Positions 11,474-20,612 of a stretch of 64,000 bases of DNA are shown here, in pieces. The DNA is from Mycobacterium sp. Root265 (lineage in GTDB: Bacteria > Actinomycetota > Actinomycetes > Mycobacteriales > Mycobacteriaceae): the NCBI RefSeq assembly GCF_001428895.1, contig NZ_LMJA01000032.1, positions 123,419 to 187,418 of the forward strand, read 5' to 3'. A program made the position numbers and the translations under genes. Position 1 is the stretch's first letter. Every line of letters begins with the position of its first letter. Below the pieces are notes generated by a model. The model did not search any database and was not told the DNA's origin. It saw only the letters and a program-made list of their open reading frames with translations.

Positions 11474-12040
11474 ATGAGTTCTGCGACCATCGATCCGCGT
11501 ACCTTCCGGCATGTGCTCGGCCAGTTCTGCACCGGTGTCACCGTGATCACCACGGTCCATGACGGGGTGCCGATCGGTTTCGCCTGTCAGTCCTTCGCCG
11601 CGCTGTCGCTGGATCCGCCGCTGGTGCTGTTCTGCCCCACCAAGCAGTCGCGGGCCTGGCAGGCCATCGAGTCCAGCGGCAAGTTCTGCGTCAACATGCT
11701 GCACGAGAACCAGCAGCACGTCTCGGCACAGTTCGGATCCAAGGCGCCGGACAAGTTCGCCGGGATCGACTGGAGCCCTTCGGAACTCGGATCGCCGGTG
11801 ATCGACGGCAGCCTGGCCCACATCGACTGCACGGTGGCCTCGGTGCACGACGGCGGTGATCACTTCGTCGTGTTCGGCGCGGTGCAGTCGATGTCGGAGC
11901 CGCCCGCTCTCAAGCCGCGCCCGTTGCTGTTCTACCGCGGCGAGTACACCGGTATCGAACCGGACAAGAACACCCCGGCCCAGTGGCGCGACGATCTGGA
12001 TGCCTTCCTCACCGCGACCACATCGGACACCTGGCTCTGA
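11474..12040 (+). CDS. hsaB: 3-HSA hydroxylase, flavin reductase component
   Basis: A 188-residue flavin reductase domain protein that supplies reduced flavin to HsaA. The family motifs FRHVLGQFCTGVTVITT, ACQSFAALSLDPPLVLFCP and GDHFVVFGAVQ are present and the protein follows M. tuberculosis HsaB end to end (final SDTWL). The start at 11474 (MSSATIDPRTF) matches that N-terminus; an upstream in-frame GTG lies inside hsaC. It is the last gene of hsaADCB. The arylamine N-acetyltransferase gene that follows hsaB in M. tuberculosis is not here. Confidence 0.95.
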   Translation: MSSATIDPRTFRHVLGQFCTGVTVITTVHDGVPIGFACQSFAALSLDPPLVLFCPTKQSRAWQAIESSGKFCVNMLHENQQHVSAQFGSKAPDKFAGIDWSPSELGSPVIDGSLAHIDCTVASVHDGGDHFVVFGAVQSMSEPPALKPRPLLFYRGEYTGIEPDKNTPAQWRDDLDAFLTATTSDTWL

Positions 12041-12045
12041 GGCTG

Positions 12046-13032
12046 CTAGTCCCCGGTGCGCTGTATCCGGACGTCCAGTTCCACCTGGGCCGGGCAGTCT
12101 CCGGTGTAGTCCTGGAACGACTTCCCGGTCAGCGTGGCGATCGGGTTCTGCGGACCCTGCGGCAGCGGTAGTTCATCGCGGGATGACTGGCGTACCTTGC
12201 CGATTCCATCGGTGCACTGCGCATCACCCTCTGGGAAGCTCGCGGTGAAGCGGCGGTCGCCGTACTGCATCACGAACAGGTTGTTGGTGTCGATCGTCGA
12301 CATCAACGTCACGCAACGGTCCCCGGTGCGCAGGCAGTGGGTGGTGGCGCGGTAGTCGTGCGGCGGGAACACCTCGCCGGTGGCCGGGTAGGTCTGGGTG
12401 TAGGTGTAGGTGCCCCACAGGGCCGCGCCGGGGGAGGCCCGCAGCGGCGGCTCCTCCGCAGGGTCCGCCGCCTGGGTACCGGTGCCGGTTCCGCTGGTGG
12501 GCGACAGGTTGACGGCACGCTTGCTGGCGCACAGGGCCGGTGCGGTGGCCCAGGTGTACTCACCGGACATCGATCCGTCGAGGCGGGGCCGCAGCGAGAT
12601 GACAGTCCATCCGGTGACATCGACCTCGGCATCGCCGACCTTGCACTTGTCGGGCGCCTCGCGCACGGTCAACCAGTCTCCGTCGATGTAGTCGAACACC
12701 ATGGAGAGCGACGGCGGTCCGGACGGGTTCTTCGGATCGACCACCGCCACCGTCGCAACACATTCGGTGCCGCGGCAGGTCGAGCGGGCCACCCAGGTCT
12801 CGGTGCGGGCCGTGCCGGCCACCGGCTTACCGTCCGGGGTGGCGGTCGGGCCGATGTCCACCTTGAAGCTGCCTTGCAGCGCCGGCCCGGCGTTCGTCTC
12901 CGTCGCCTCGTCGGTGGAGCGGACGGTGAACAGGCACGCCGCGAAACCGCCGAGGATGACCGCGATCAGCGCGACCGCCGCCAGCAGTTTGACGAGTGTG
13001 TGTTTGGTGTCTTTATTCAGCCCGAGTGCCAT
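12046..13032 (-). CDS. Membrane-anchored hypothetical protein
   Basis: A 328-residue protein with a short cytoplasmic start, one transmembrane segment at about residues 13-35 (LVKLLAAVALIAVILGGFAA) and a long outside part. That part seems to hold two similar halves, each with a pattern like GTYTYTQTY or GEYTWATAP and several Cys (STCRGTECVA; HCLRTGDRCV; DCPAQVEL), separated by a Gly/Thr-rich linker. Such extracellular pairs suggest a disulfide-stabilised envelope protein. No known function was recognised. The start overlaps the end of the upstream hydrolase gene by 20 bases, so the two are likely co-transcribed. It is convergent with hsaB. Confidence 0.65.
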   Translation of the reverse strand: MALGLNKDTKHTLVKLLAAVALIAVILGGFAACLFTVRSTDEATETNAGPALQGSFKVDIGPTATPDGKPVAGTARTETWVARSTCRGTECVATVAVVDPKNPSGPPSLSMVFDYIDGDWLTVREAPDKCKVGDAEVDVTGWTVISLRPRLDGSMSGEYTWATAPALCASKRAVNLSPTSGTGTGTQAADPAEEPPLRASPGAALWGTYTYTQTYPATGEVFPPHDYRATTHCLRTGDRCVTLMSTIDTNNLFVMQYGDRRFTASFPEGDAQCTDGIGKVRQSSRDELPLPQGPQNPIATLTGKSFQDYTGDCPAQVELDVRIQRTGD

Positions 13033-13816
13033 CGCGAACAGAATGCCATCCCAGAGTCGCTGCGATGAAGGCAATGACGGTCGTGGCGACATCTCGATGC
13101 ACTGTTTCGTTGAGGATGTCGTGTTTGGCGCCGGGGAACTCGGCGATCTGCAGGGCCTCGATCTGTTCGGCGTAGGCCCGCACCGGCCCGACGGGCGCGA
13201 TGGGATCGCCGGTGCCGTGTACCGCCAGGGTCGGGACCGTCAGCGTCGGAAGCTCGGCACCGAACCGATCCCAGGCGGCGGACAGTGCGCGCGCCAGCGG
13301 CGCGCTGTCCGCCTCGACGAATGCCAGCGGGTCGTTCTCCAGCGCGTCGAGGTAGAACGGGTCACCGGACAGCCAGGCCGGATCGAGATCCAGTGCGGTG
13401 TCGACGTCCAGCAGATCGGCCACCGGCGCCAGCGGAGCTCCGGAGATGATGCCCGCGCGGTAGCGCGCCGGCTGCTCCACCAACCGCAGCGCGGTGACGA
13501 CAGATCCGAACGAATGGCCCGCCGCGATCAACGGCAGTTCCGGACGCTCCCGCTCGACGATGACGGTGAGCGCCTCGGCCAGCGCCGAGCTGTCCGCCAG
13601 GGTGCCGAAATCCCCACGGGGACCTGGGCTCAGCCCGTGCCCCAGCTGGTCGACGGCCCACAGGTCGATACCCGCGGCGTTGAGCGCGAACCCGTAGCGG
13701 TGGTACACGCCGGTGTGTTCGCCGAAGCCGTGCAGGAACACGACGGCGGCGCGGGGTTCGGCGGCCGCCCAGTGCCGGTAGTACGCGCGGGCGGTGTCGG
13801 TCTCCAGGAAGGGCAT
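13013..13816 (-). CDS. Alpha/beta hydrolase, monoacylglycerol-lipase-like
   Basis: A 267-residue serine hydrolase of the S33/lysophospholipase type. Motifs are FLHGFGEHTGVY near residue 28, VDQLGHGLSPGPRG, the nucleophile GHSFGS at about residue 101, an acidic residue in VHGTGDPIAP and His in AKHDILNE. It probably cleaves lipid esters; the preferred substrate is unknown. The start at 13816 (MPFLETDTARAYYRHW) is taken because similarity begins there. It is the first gene of a minus-strand pair and lies 13 bases from the LysR gene stop. Confidence 0.82.
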   Translation of the reverse strand: MPFLETDTARAYYRHWAAAEPRAAVVFLHGFGEHTGVYHRYGFALNAAGIDLWAVDQLGHGLSPGPRGDFGTLADSSALAEALTVIVERERPELPLIAAGHSFGSVVTALRLVEQPARYRAGIISGAPLAPVADLLDVDTALDLDPAWLSGDPFYLDALENDPLAFVEADSAPLARALSAAWDRFGAELPTLTVPTLAVHGTGDPIAPVGPVRAYAEQIEALQIAEFPGAKHDILNETVHRDVATTVIAFIAATLGWHSVRDGTRAE

Positions 13817-13829
13817 GGCCTCACGATAT

Positions 13830-14732
13830 TCAGCTCGGGCCGCCGAGCAGAGCATTACGCTCAGCGATCATGCGATCCCGGATCGCGTCGATGATCGCCG
13901 CCACCTCGGGTCGGCGCAGCGTCTCGGCGCGGGTCACCAGCCAGTAGGCCAGCTGCACCGAGACGGCGTCGGGCAGCACCCGGACCAGATCGTCGTGCGG
14001 GTCGGCCAGAAAGCACGGCAGCAGTCCCAGGCCGGCGGCGGCGCGCGTCGCCTCGACGTGGACGAAGACATTGGTCGAGGAGACCGACTGCCGCATGCTC
14101 GGGGCGAAACTCGTGGCAAGGTCCAGTTCATCGACCTGCAGCATGGACTCGATGAAGTAGACCAGCGGATGGTCGGCGAGGGCGCCGACCTCGCCGGGGG
14201 TGCCGTGCTCGGCCAGGTACCTCCGGGAGCCGTACAGGGCCAGGCAGTAGTCGCCCAGCCGGATCGCCTGTGCCCGGTGCACGGTGGGCTCGCCGACCAC
14301 GACCTCGATATCGACGCTGGAGCGCTGCTGGCTGGCACGCCGGGTGGCGGCGATGATCTCCACCGATACCCCGGGATGGCGGCGCTGGACCGCGGCGGCT
14401 GCCGGGGCGGCGATGTAGGCACTGAAACCGTCGGTCGCCGAGAGCCGCACCACCCCTTCGAGGTCGCGCTGCTCCCCGGACGGCGTGCCCAGCGACTGCA
14501 CCGCGGCTTCGACGGCCTCTGCGGCGGCCAGCACCTCGCGACCCCGATCGGTCAGCTCCCACACCGCACCCACCCGGGTCAGCACCCGGGCGCCGATGGT
14601 CTGTTCCAATGCGGCGATGCGCCGCGAGACGGTGGTGTGGTTGAGCCCGAGGGTTTCGGCGGCGAGAACGTAGCGTCCGGTGCGCCCGACCGCCAGCAGG
14701 ATCAGCAAATCGTCGGCACTCGGCAGGCCCAT
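13830..14732 (-). CDS. LysR-family transcriptional regulator
   Basis: A 300-residue LysR regulator. The winged helix-turn-helix lies at residues 5-62 (LLAVGRTGRYVLAAETLGLNHTTVSRRIAALEQ) and is followed by a substrate-binding domain. The ATG at 14732 is used because upstream in-frame starts lie inside the operator region. It is divergent from the MHS transporter gene, and the 74-base gap holds TGCAG/CTGCA inverted repeats with T-N11-A geometry. This makes control of the transporter and the following dehydrogenase likely. The inducer, by context, could be 3-hydroxybutyrate or a related acid. Confidence 0.86.
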   Translation of the reverse strand: MGLPSADDLLILLAVGRTGRYVLAAETLGLNHTTVSRRIAALEQTIGARVLTRVGAVWELTDRGREVLAAAEAVEAAVQSLGTPSGEQRDLEGVVRLSATDGFSAYIAAPAAAAVQRRHPGVSVEIIAATRRASQQRSSVDIEVVVGEPTVHRAQAIRLGDYCLALYGSRRYLAEHGTPGEVGALADHPLVYFIESMLQVDELDLATSFAPSMRQSVSSTNVFVHVEATRAAAGLGLLPCFLADPHDDLVRVLPDAVSVQLAYWLVTRAETLRRPEVAAIIDAIRDRMIAERNALLGGPS

Positions 14733-14743
14733 ATCTGCATTTT

Positions 14744-14760
14744 TGCAGAGATGTACTGCA
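14744..14760. promoter_or_regulatory. Candidate LysR operator
   Basis: TGCAG and CTGCA arms are separated by 7 bases (overall T-N11-A type core), and an overlapping CTGCA-TTTT-TGCAG repeat covers 14735-14748. Both lie between the divergent LysR and MHS transporter starts, the usual place for a LysR box. Confidence 0.5.
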
Positions 14761-14806
14761 GATCTGACCATTGTGTCGATCTTGACGTGCATGAATACTC
14801 ACTCAT

Positions 14807-16162
14807 ATGTGTGCTGCCGATCACAATTCCACTCAGACCACCACCGGTCTGAAACGCGTCGTCACCGCATCCATGGCCGGCACGGTCGTGGAGTGGTACG
14901 AGTTCTTTCTGTACGGCACCGCGGCGACGCTGGTGTTCAGCAAGGTGTTCTTCGCCGAGACGACCAGTGAGCTCAACGCGATCTTCCTGGCCTTCGCCAC
15001 CTATGCGGTCGGGTTCGTGGCGCGCCCGCTCGGCGGCATCGTGTTCGGTCACTACGGAGACAAGTACGGTCGCAAGAAGCTCCTGCAGTTCTCCCTGCTG
15101 CTCGTCGGCGCCGCCACCTTCCTGATGGGCTGCCTGCCGACCTTCGGACAGATCGGTTACTGGGCGCCGGGTCTGCTGGTGGCGCTGCGCTTCATCCAGG
15201 GCTTCGCCGTCGGCGGTGAATGGGGTGGCGCGATCCTGCTGGTCGCCGAGCACAGCCCGAACAACCGCCGCGGGTTCTGGGCCAGCTGGCCGCAGGCCGG
15301 TGTCCCGGTGGGCAACATGCTGGCCACCGTCGTGCTGCTGGTGCTCACCGCGACCCTGTCGGAATCAGCCTTCCTGTCCTGGGGATGGCGGGTGGCGTTC
15401 TGGCTGTCCGCGGTCGTCGTGCTGATCGGCTACTACATCCGCACCAAGGTCACCGACGCACCCATTTTCGTTGCGGCACAACAGGAAGCCGAGCAGATCA
15501 AGGCCACCTCGTTCAGTGTCAAGGAGGTGCTCCTGCGTTACCCGCGCGGTGTGTTCACCGCGATGGGCCTGCGATTCGGCGAGAACATCATGTACTACCT
15601 GGTGGTCACCTTCTCCATCACCTATCTGAAGGTCTCAGTGGGCGCGGACACCAGTTCCATCCTGTGGTACCTGCTGGTCGCACACGCGGTGCACTTCGCC
15701 GTTGTGCCGGTGGTGGGCCACCTGGCCGACCGGTTCGGCCGGCGTCCGGTCTACATGGTGGGTGCGGTGCTGGGCGGCACCTGGGGCTTCTTCGCCTTCC
15801 CGATGATGAACAGCGGCAACTATGTGGTCATCACCGCCGCGATCACGCTCGGCCTGATGATCCACGCCTTCATGTACGCACCGCAACCGGCCATCATGGC
15901 CGAGATGTTCCCGACCCGGATGCGCTACTCCGGTGTGTCCCTCGGTTATCAGGTGACCTCCATCGTGGCCGGCTCGCTCGCACCGCTGATCGCGGTGAAG
16001 TTGCTCGACATCTACGGCTCGCCCGTGCCGATCTCGATCTACCTGGCCATCGCGTGCGCCATCACCCTGGTCGCGGTGCTCTTCACCCGGGAGACCAACG
16101 GCATCGACCTGCGGACTCTGGACGACGCGGATGCGCGGGAGATCGCCGAGGCGCGTGCATGA
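14807..16162 (+). CDS. MHS-family (metabolite:H+ symporter) MFS transporter
   Basis: A 451-residue, roughly 12-helix carrier. MHS/ShiA-type signatures are MAGTVVEWYEFFLYGTAA at the N-terminus, GGIVFGHYGDKYGRKK in the first cytoplasmic loop, FIQGFAVGGEWGGA, and a repeated loop HLADRFGRRPVYM. These carriers import organic acids with protons. The next gene, an SDR dehydrogenase, overlaps by four bases (ATGA), so the substrate is likely that enzyme's substrate, probably 3-hydroxybutyrate. No strong ribosome site precedes the ATG. It is divergent from the LysR gene. Confidence 0.85.
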   Translation: MCAADHNSTQTTTGLKRVVTASMAGTVVEWYEFFLYGTAATLVFSKVFFAETTSELNAIFLAFATYAVGFVARPLGGIVFGHYGDKYGRKKLLQFSLLLVGAATFLMGCLPTFGQIGYWAPGLLVALRFIQGFAVGGEWGGAILLVAEHSPNNRRGFWASWPQAGVPVGNMLATVVLLVLTATLSESAFLSWGWRVAFWLSAVVVLIGYYIRTKVTDAPIFVAAQQEAEQIKATSFSVKEVLLRYPRGVFTAMGLRFGENIMYYLVVTFSITYLKVSVGADTSSILWYLLVAHAVHFAVVPVVGHLADRFGRRPVYMVGAVLGGTWGFFAFPMMNSGNYVVITAAITLGLMIHAFMYAPQPAIMAEMFPTRMRYSGVSLGYQVTSIVAGSLAPLIAVKLLDIYGSPVPISIYLAIACAITLVAVLFTRETNGIDLRTLDDADAREIAEARA

Positions 16163-16905
16163 GTGAGCTCTCCGGCAAGACCGCACTGGTCACCGGTGGG
16201 GCCAGCGGTATCGGCGCGGCGTGTGCCCGCGAACTCGCGGGCCGGGGTGCGACCGTGACGGTGGCAGACGTCGACGAGGAGGCCGCCGGCGCGCTGGCCG
16301 ACGAGATCGGTGGAACCGCCTGGGCGGTCGACCTTCTCGACGTGATAGCACTGCAGGATGTGCGCCTGGATGTGGACATCCTGATCAACAACGCCGGCGT
16401 GCAGACGGTCGCGGAGATCACCGAGTTCGACCCGGCGCGGTTCCGCTCGATGCTGGCCCTGATGGTGGAGGCGCCGTTCCTGCTCATCCGCGCCGCGCTC
16501 CCGCACATGTACGCGGAGGGTTTCGGCCGCATCATCAATATGTCCTCGGTGCACGGATTGCGGGCCTCTGAATACAAGGTCGCCTACGTGACGGCCAAGC
16601 ACGCGCTGGAGGGGCTGTCCAAGGTCACCGCGCTCGAAGGCGGGCCGCGCGGGGTGACCAGCAACTGCGTCAACCCCGGCTATGTGCGAACGGCACTGGT
16701 GGACAAGCAGATCGCCGATCAGGCGAGCACGCACGGTATCGACGAGCAACAGGTGGTCGAGCAGATCCTGTTGAAGGAGAGCGCCATCAAGCAGCTGGTG
16801 GAACCCCAGGAGGTCGCCTCGCTGGTGGGCTGGCTGGCCTCCGCGCAGGCGCGCATGGTGACCGGTGCGTCATACAGCATGGACGGCGGTTGGAGCGCAC
16901 GCTAG
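16159..16905 (+). CDS. SDR oxidoreductase, probable 3-hydroxybutyrate dehydrogenase
   Basis: A 248-residue classical short-chain dehydrogenase with the nucleotide motif TGGASGIGAACA, NNAGV, Ser in NMSSVHG, and Tyr-x-x-x-Lys in AYVTAKHA. The C-terminal lid region resembles bacterial 3-hydroxybutyrate dehydrogenases (NPGYVRTALVDKQIADQA, then MDGGWSAR). It would oxidise 3-hydroxybutyrate to acetoacetate, which the nearby ScoAB pair could activate. It starts inside the transporter stop (ATGA) and its stop overlaps that of the IclR gene in CTAG. Substrate assignment rests on motif and context. Confidence 0.78.
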   Translation: MSELSGKTALVTGGASGIGAACARELAGRGATVTVADVDEEAAGALADEIGGTAWAVDLLDVIALQDVRLDVDILINNAGVQTVAEITEFDPARFRSMLALMVEAPFLLIRAALPHMYAEGFGRIINMSSVHGLRASEYKVAYVTAKHALEGLSKVTALEGGPRGVTSNCVNPGYVRTALVDKQIADQASTHGIDEQQVVEQILLKESAIKQLVEPQEVASLVGWLASAQARMVTGASYSMDGGWSAR

Positions 16906-17666
16906 GCGCCCCTCTTGAGGCGCAAGGTCAACTCGTGCGCGGTGCGCAGCAGGGTCTCGCCGAGCTGCGCGGTGCGTTCGCCGGCCATCCGGGCCTGCAC
17001 TCCGGTCAGGCTCAGCGCCCACTGCGGTTGGCCGAGTGCGTCGAAGACGGCGGCCCCGATACCCCAGCTGCCCTCGACCAGCAGGCCCGGGTTCAGCGAA
17101 TAGCCATCGATCCGGGTCTGCCGGATCCGCTCCTCGATGACCGTGCGCGAATGCGCGGCGCCCCATTCCTTTTCGAGGGCGGCGCGGTGCAGATATTCCT
17201 GAGTCTCGCCGTCCGGGAGATGGGCGAGCACGACCAGACCCGCCGAGGCGATGCCGAGCGGAAACCGGCTACCCGGGTAGAGCACATGCGACCGCAATGG
17301 GAAGCTGCCCTCGATCGCGGACACACACACCGTCTCCCAGCCGCGTCTGGCGGACAGGAAGGCGCTCTCTCCGGTGTCGTCGGCGAGGGCGCGCAGCAGA
17401 TCGTCGGCCACCGGTGCGGCGTCGTAGCGGCTGGTCGACACCGAGCCGAGCAGATAGATCTCCGGACCCAGGAACCACAGCCCGGTGCCGGCTTCCCGGT
17501 CGATCAGACCTTGCTCGGCGAGTGCGGTGAGCATGCGGTGCGTGGTGGCCCGCGGGATGTCGGTGGCGCGGGCGACGGCCGTCGTCGTGACGCCGCCGCG
17601 TTCCCGCCCGACGGCGCGCAGGATCGCGGCGACCCGGGTGATCACCGGTGTACCGAGCTCGGTCAT
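16902..17666 (-). CDS. IclR-family transcriptional regulator
   Basis: A 254-residue IclR regulator with an N-terminal winged helix (VTTTAVARATDIPRATTHRMLTALAE, residues 26-52) and a C-terminal effector domain (FPLGIASAGLVVLAHLP; DGYSLNPGLLVEGSWGIGAAVFDA). It is divergent from scoAB. Two 19-bp inverted repeats of the same 7-5-7 design lie at 17679 and 17800, one near each start, consistent with control of itself and scoAB. The likely effector is a small acid or CoA ester from ketone-body catabolism. Confidence 0.88.
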   Translation of the reverse strand: MTELGTPVITRVAAILRAVGRERGGVTTTAVARATDIPRATTHRMLTALAEQGLIDREAGTGLWFLGPEIYLLGSVSTSRYDAAPVADDLLRALADDTGESAFLSARRGWETVCVSAIEGSFPLRSHVLYPGSRFPLGIASAGLVVLAHLPDGETQEYLHRAALEKEWGAAHSRTVIEERIRQTRIDGYSLNPGLLVEGSWGIGAAVFDALGQPQWALSLTGVQARMAGERTAQLGETLLRTAHELTLRLKRGA

Positions 17667-17678
17667 GGTCCGACAATA

Positions 17679-17697
17679 GCGTTCACTGAGTGGACGC
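17679..17697. promoter_or_regulatory. Candidate IclR operator, iclR-proximal
   Basis: Arms GCGTTCA and TGGACGC (one mismatch to a perfect inverted repeat) are separated by 5 bases, 12 bases upstream of the iclR start. The design repeats at 17800-17818. Confidence 0.55.
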
Positions 17698-17799
17698 CGA
17701 TAGCCCTGACCGTCCCGTCGAGCGAGCAGTTCGTAGTCGAATCACGGCAAACCTTGTGGCAGGAGGCGGCAAGATGATGTTCTGGTGGCGGCCGAAGAC

Positions 17800-17818
17800 G
17801 CGTTCGGTGAGCGAACGC
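17800..17818. promoter_or_regulatory. Candidate IclR operator, scoA-proximal
   Basis: A perfect 7-5-7 inverted repeat, GCGTTCG-N5-CGAACGC, lies 23 bases upstream of the scoA ATG. It shares the GCGTTC core and spacing with the element at 17679-17697. Confidence 0.6.
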
Positions 17819-17841
17819 CTACAACAGGAAGTTGCGTACTG

Positions 17842-18609
17842 ATGTCCAGTAAGCAGGTCAAGGACGTCCATGAGGCGATCGCCGGGATCGCGAGCGGATC
17901 GTCGCTCGCCGTGGGTGGTTTCGGGTTGTGCGGGATACCCGATGCCCTCATCGAGGCGCTGGCCGAGTCGGGCGTGGACAACCTCGAGGTCTACTCCAAC
18001 AACTGCGGTGTCGACGGCGTGGGCCTCGGGGTGCTGCTCGGGCTCGGCCGGATCCGGCGGGTCACCGCGTCCTATGTCGGGGAGAACAAGGAGTTCGCCC
18101 GGCAGTACCTGTCCGGCGAACTCGAGGTGGAACTGACCCCGCAAGGCACCCTCGCCGAACGCCTCCGCGCCGGCGGCGCCGGTATCCCCGCGTTCTATAC
18201 GCCCGCCGGAGTGGGCACGCCGGTGGCCGATGGTGGTCTGCCGTGGCGCTACGCCGCCGATGGTTCCGTCGCGGTGGCCTCACCGCCGAAGGAGACGCGC
18301 GAATTCGACGGCCGCCGGTATGTCCTGGAAACCGGCATCCGGACCGATTTCGCATTGGTGCATGCCGCAGTGGGGGATACCCAGGGCAACCTGGTCTTCG
18401 ACAAGACCGCGATGAACTTCAATCCGCTGGCCGGGATGGCCGGCCGGGTGACGATCGCCCAGGTGGAACGGCTCGTCGCACCGGGCGAACTCGACCCGGA
18501 GGGCATTCACCTGCCGGGGGTCTTCGTCCAGCACATCGTCGAGACCGGACCGCAGGACGTCCGGATCGAGAAACGCACCGTCCGCGACGAGGCAGGAGTG
18601 AACGCATGA
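17842..18609 (+). CDS. scoA: 3-oxoacid (acetoacetate) CoA-transferase, subunit A
   Basis: A 255-residue family I CoA-transferase alpha subunit. The CoA-binding glycine motif appears as [17 protein letters not shown] (about residues 23-39), with later [16 protein letters not shown] typical of succinyl-CoA:3-ketoacid transferases. With ScoB it moves CoA from succinyl-CoA to acetoacetate. The ATG at 17842 matches the usual N-terminus; an earlier in-frame ATG at 17785 would run through the palindrome. scoB starts within the scoA stop (ATGA). The upstream palindromes suggest IclR control. Confidence 0.92.
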   Translation: MSSKQVKDVHEAIAGIASGSSLAVGGFGLCGIPDALIEALAESGVDNLEVYSNNCGVDGVGLGVLLGLGRIRRVTASYVGENKEFARQYLSGELEVELTPQGTLAERLRAGGAGIPAFYTPAGVGTPVADGGLPWRYAADGSVAVASPPKETREFDGRRYVLETGIRTDFALVHAAVGDTQGNLVFDKTAMNFNPLAGMAGRVTIAQVERLVAPGELDPEGIHLPGVFVQHIVETGPQDVRIEKRTVRDEAGVNA

Positions 18610-19262
18610 CCGAGCCACAGACCGTCAAGGGATGGACCCGGCCGCAGATGGCGGCACGGGTCGCCAGTGAATTGCGCGACGGGGAATACGTCAACCTCGG
18701 GATCGGCCTGCCGACCCTGGTGCCGGGTTTCCTGGACCCGTCCGTCCGGGTCACCCTGCACTCGGAGAACGGCATTCTGGGCACTGGCCCGTATCCCCTT
18801 GAGGCTGAGGTGGATTCGAATCTCATCAATGCCGGCAAGGAAACGGTGACTGTCCTGCCCGGTGCGGCATTCTTCGATTCGGCGTTGTCATTCGGGATGA
18901 TCCGCGGCGGGCACATCGATGTCGCCGTGCTCGGCGGGATGGAAGTGTCGCGGTTCGGCGATCTGGCCAACTGGATGGTGCCCGGCAAGATGGTCAAGGG
19001 CATGGGCGGGGCCATGGACCTGGTCCACGGCGCGGCGCGGGTGATCGTCCTGATGGAACACACCGACCGGCAGGGTAATCCGAAGATCCTCTCGGAATGC
19101 ACCCTGCCGCTGACCGGCGAGCGGGTCGTGCACCGCATCGTCACCGATCTTGCGGTCATCGATATCCCCGGCGACGGCGAATTGGTGCTCGTCGAGACCG
19201 CGCCGGGCGTCACTGTCGACGACGTCCGCGCCGCGACGGGTGCGCCACTCACGCAGCGTTGA
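18606..19262 (+). CDS. scoB: 3-oxoacid (acetoacetate) CoA-transferase, subunit B
   Basis: A 218-residue beta subunit of the same transferase. The catalytic glutamate lies in the family motif [13 protein letters not shown] (about residues 50-62), followed by [43 protein letters not shown], which spans about residues 98-140 and is very typical of ScoB. It is coupled to scoA by a four-base overlap. The 3' end overlaps the convergent DUF222/HNH gene by 14 bases. Confidence 0.93.
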   Translation: MTEPQTVKGWTRPQMAARVASELRDGEYVNLGIGLPTLVPGFLDPSVRVTLHSENGILGTGPYPLEAEVDSNLINAGKETVTVLPGAAFFDSALSFGMIRGGHIDVAVLGGMEVSRFGDLANWMVPGKMVKGMGGAMDLVHGAARVIVLMEHTDRQGNPKILSECTLPLTGERVVHRIVTDLAVIDIPGDGELVLVETAPGVTVDDVRAATGAPLTQR

Positions 19263-20526
19263 ACCTGACCAGGTCCACGCTCAACCCGCACTCGATGACG
19301 CTGACCGTCCTGATCGGCGGCCCCGGCAGCGGCGGGGCGGTCGATCGGTAGACGGCCCCGGTGGGAGTGGTGAACTCGGCTGTATGCGCACCGTCGACCT
19401 CCTCGGTGCGCACCGACCAGCCCGGCGCCTCCTTGGCGTAGTTGCCGGCCTCGCACAGCCCGAGCCCGTTCAGTGCGCTCGTCGGGCCGTGCCTACGTCG
19501 GGGAACCGCATGGTCGTGGTGCCGAATCGGTGCATCGCAGTACGGAGTTCGGCATGTTCGGTCGCGAAGCTCCAACAATGTAGACAGGCCCTTCGGGAAC
19601 AGCTGCGCCCGCGACTCCATCGCCACCAGCTGGCCGGACTGCGGGTGCCGGTACAACCGCCGGAGTGTCGATTTCAGTTCCGGGTCGGCCGCGCCGCCGG
19701 TGAGAGTGCGTGCGAAACCGGCCGGAATAGGACCGTAATCGGCCAACCAGGCGGGCGACTCATCGTCGCCGGCCAGGGTCGTATCGGCCATCACCAAGTT
19801 CAGTGTCATCGGTACGGGTTGTTCTGCAGGGCGGCCGGTGGTCCGTTCGACGAGGGTGTCGGCCATGGTCTGCCCGCGCGAGCGGTCGTCGAAGGTGGTG
19901 TCGGCGGCGCGCTTCAACGCGGCATACACCGCGACACCCTGGGCGACGGGCAGCAGCGCCGTCACATAGGCCATCGTGTCCGGTGCGGGGCGGATCGTCA
20001 CGCAGCGGTCCTTGGCGGCTTTGGCGGACCGTGCGACCACCGCCTCGACGTCCAGCCTTGTGACGATGGCCTTGGCCTCGGCCGCCACCCGCTTGTCGCC
20101 CCAGCCCTCCAGCCGGGAAGGATCGGCACAGAGTTCGGCATCGAGCTGGCGGCGGTGATCGACACTCAGGCAGGCGGATTCGCGCACGATCAGGGTTGCC
20201 CGCCATTCCGAGAGGTGTCCGCGTTCCAGCGCGGCGAGGGTATGTGGCATCTCGTGGACCAACGCGCGGGCCATCCCGAGATGGGTGCCGCCGCGTACCG
20301 GCGCCTCATGGCGGGCCAACGCGACTTCGGCGGCCAGACCGCGCCCGCGTTTCGCCGCGGGCACTCCGGCGACAGCCTCGGCGGCGCGCCGCTTGGCTGA
20401 CCACAACGCGGTGGCCCGGGCCTGCGCCGCCGCGGCCGCCGACTTGAGTCGCTCGAAACGCTCGATATCGGCCCGGAGCTCCGCCTCACCGGCACCGGGA
20501 TCGATATCGAACATACTTTCGAACAT
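19249..20526 (-). CDS. DUF222 / HNH-endonuclease (13E12-type) protein
   Basis: A 425-residue protein of the family known as REP13E12 proteins in mycobacteria. The N-terminal DUF222 region holds long helices rich in Ala and Arg. The C-terminal HNH domain shows the zinc Cys pair in [21 protein letters not shown] and the Asn in [11 protein letters not shown]. Such genes occur in multiple diverging copies in actinobacteria and often mark variable regions. The cellular role is not established. The start at 20526 is one of three close in-frame ATGs (20556, 20538, 20526). It overlaps scoB by 14 bases. Confidence 0.88.
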   Translation of the reverse strand: MFESMFDIDPGAGEAELRADIERFERLKSAAAAAQARATALWSAKRRAAEAVAGVPAAKRGRGLAAEVALARHEAPVRGGTHLGMARALVHEMPHTLAALERGHLSEWRATLIVRESACLSVDHRRQLDAELCADPSRLEGWGDKRVAAEAKAIVTRLDVEAVVARSAKAAKDRCVTIRPAPDTMAYVTALLPVAQGVAVYAALKRAADTTFDDRSRGQTMADTLVERTTGRPAEQPVPMTLNLVMADTTLAGDDESPAWLADYGPIPAGFARTLTGGAADPELKSTLRRLYRHPQSGQLVAMESRAQLFPKGLSTLLELRDRTCRTPYCDAPIRHHDHAVPRRRHGPTSALNGLGLCEAGNYAKEAPGWSVRTEEVDGAHTAEFTTPTGAVYRSTAPPLPGPPIRTVSVIECGLSVDLVRFNAA

Positions 20527-20612
20527 GTAATTGATCATAGCTGCCACCACCGACACGCGATTGCGGCTAGCGGTAAAGACACCGGGCCCGCTCCGGGTGC
20601 AGAGTGGTGACC

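Noticed and set aside
15220-16905. A 561-codon frame running through the transporter into the SDR
   Set aside because: Its first half is the transporter gene in the wrong frame; only the part after 16159 is the real SDR, so it is not a fusion.
20505-20535. A TCGAAC-containing stretch upstream of the DUF222 gene as a LexA (SOS) or KstR box
   Set aside because: The second half does not pair (AATTGA instead of GTTCGA) and the KstR consensus fails at several fixed positions; the stretch also overlaps the start codon.
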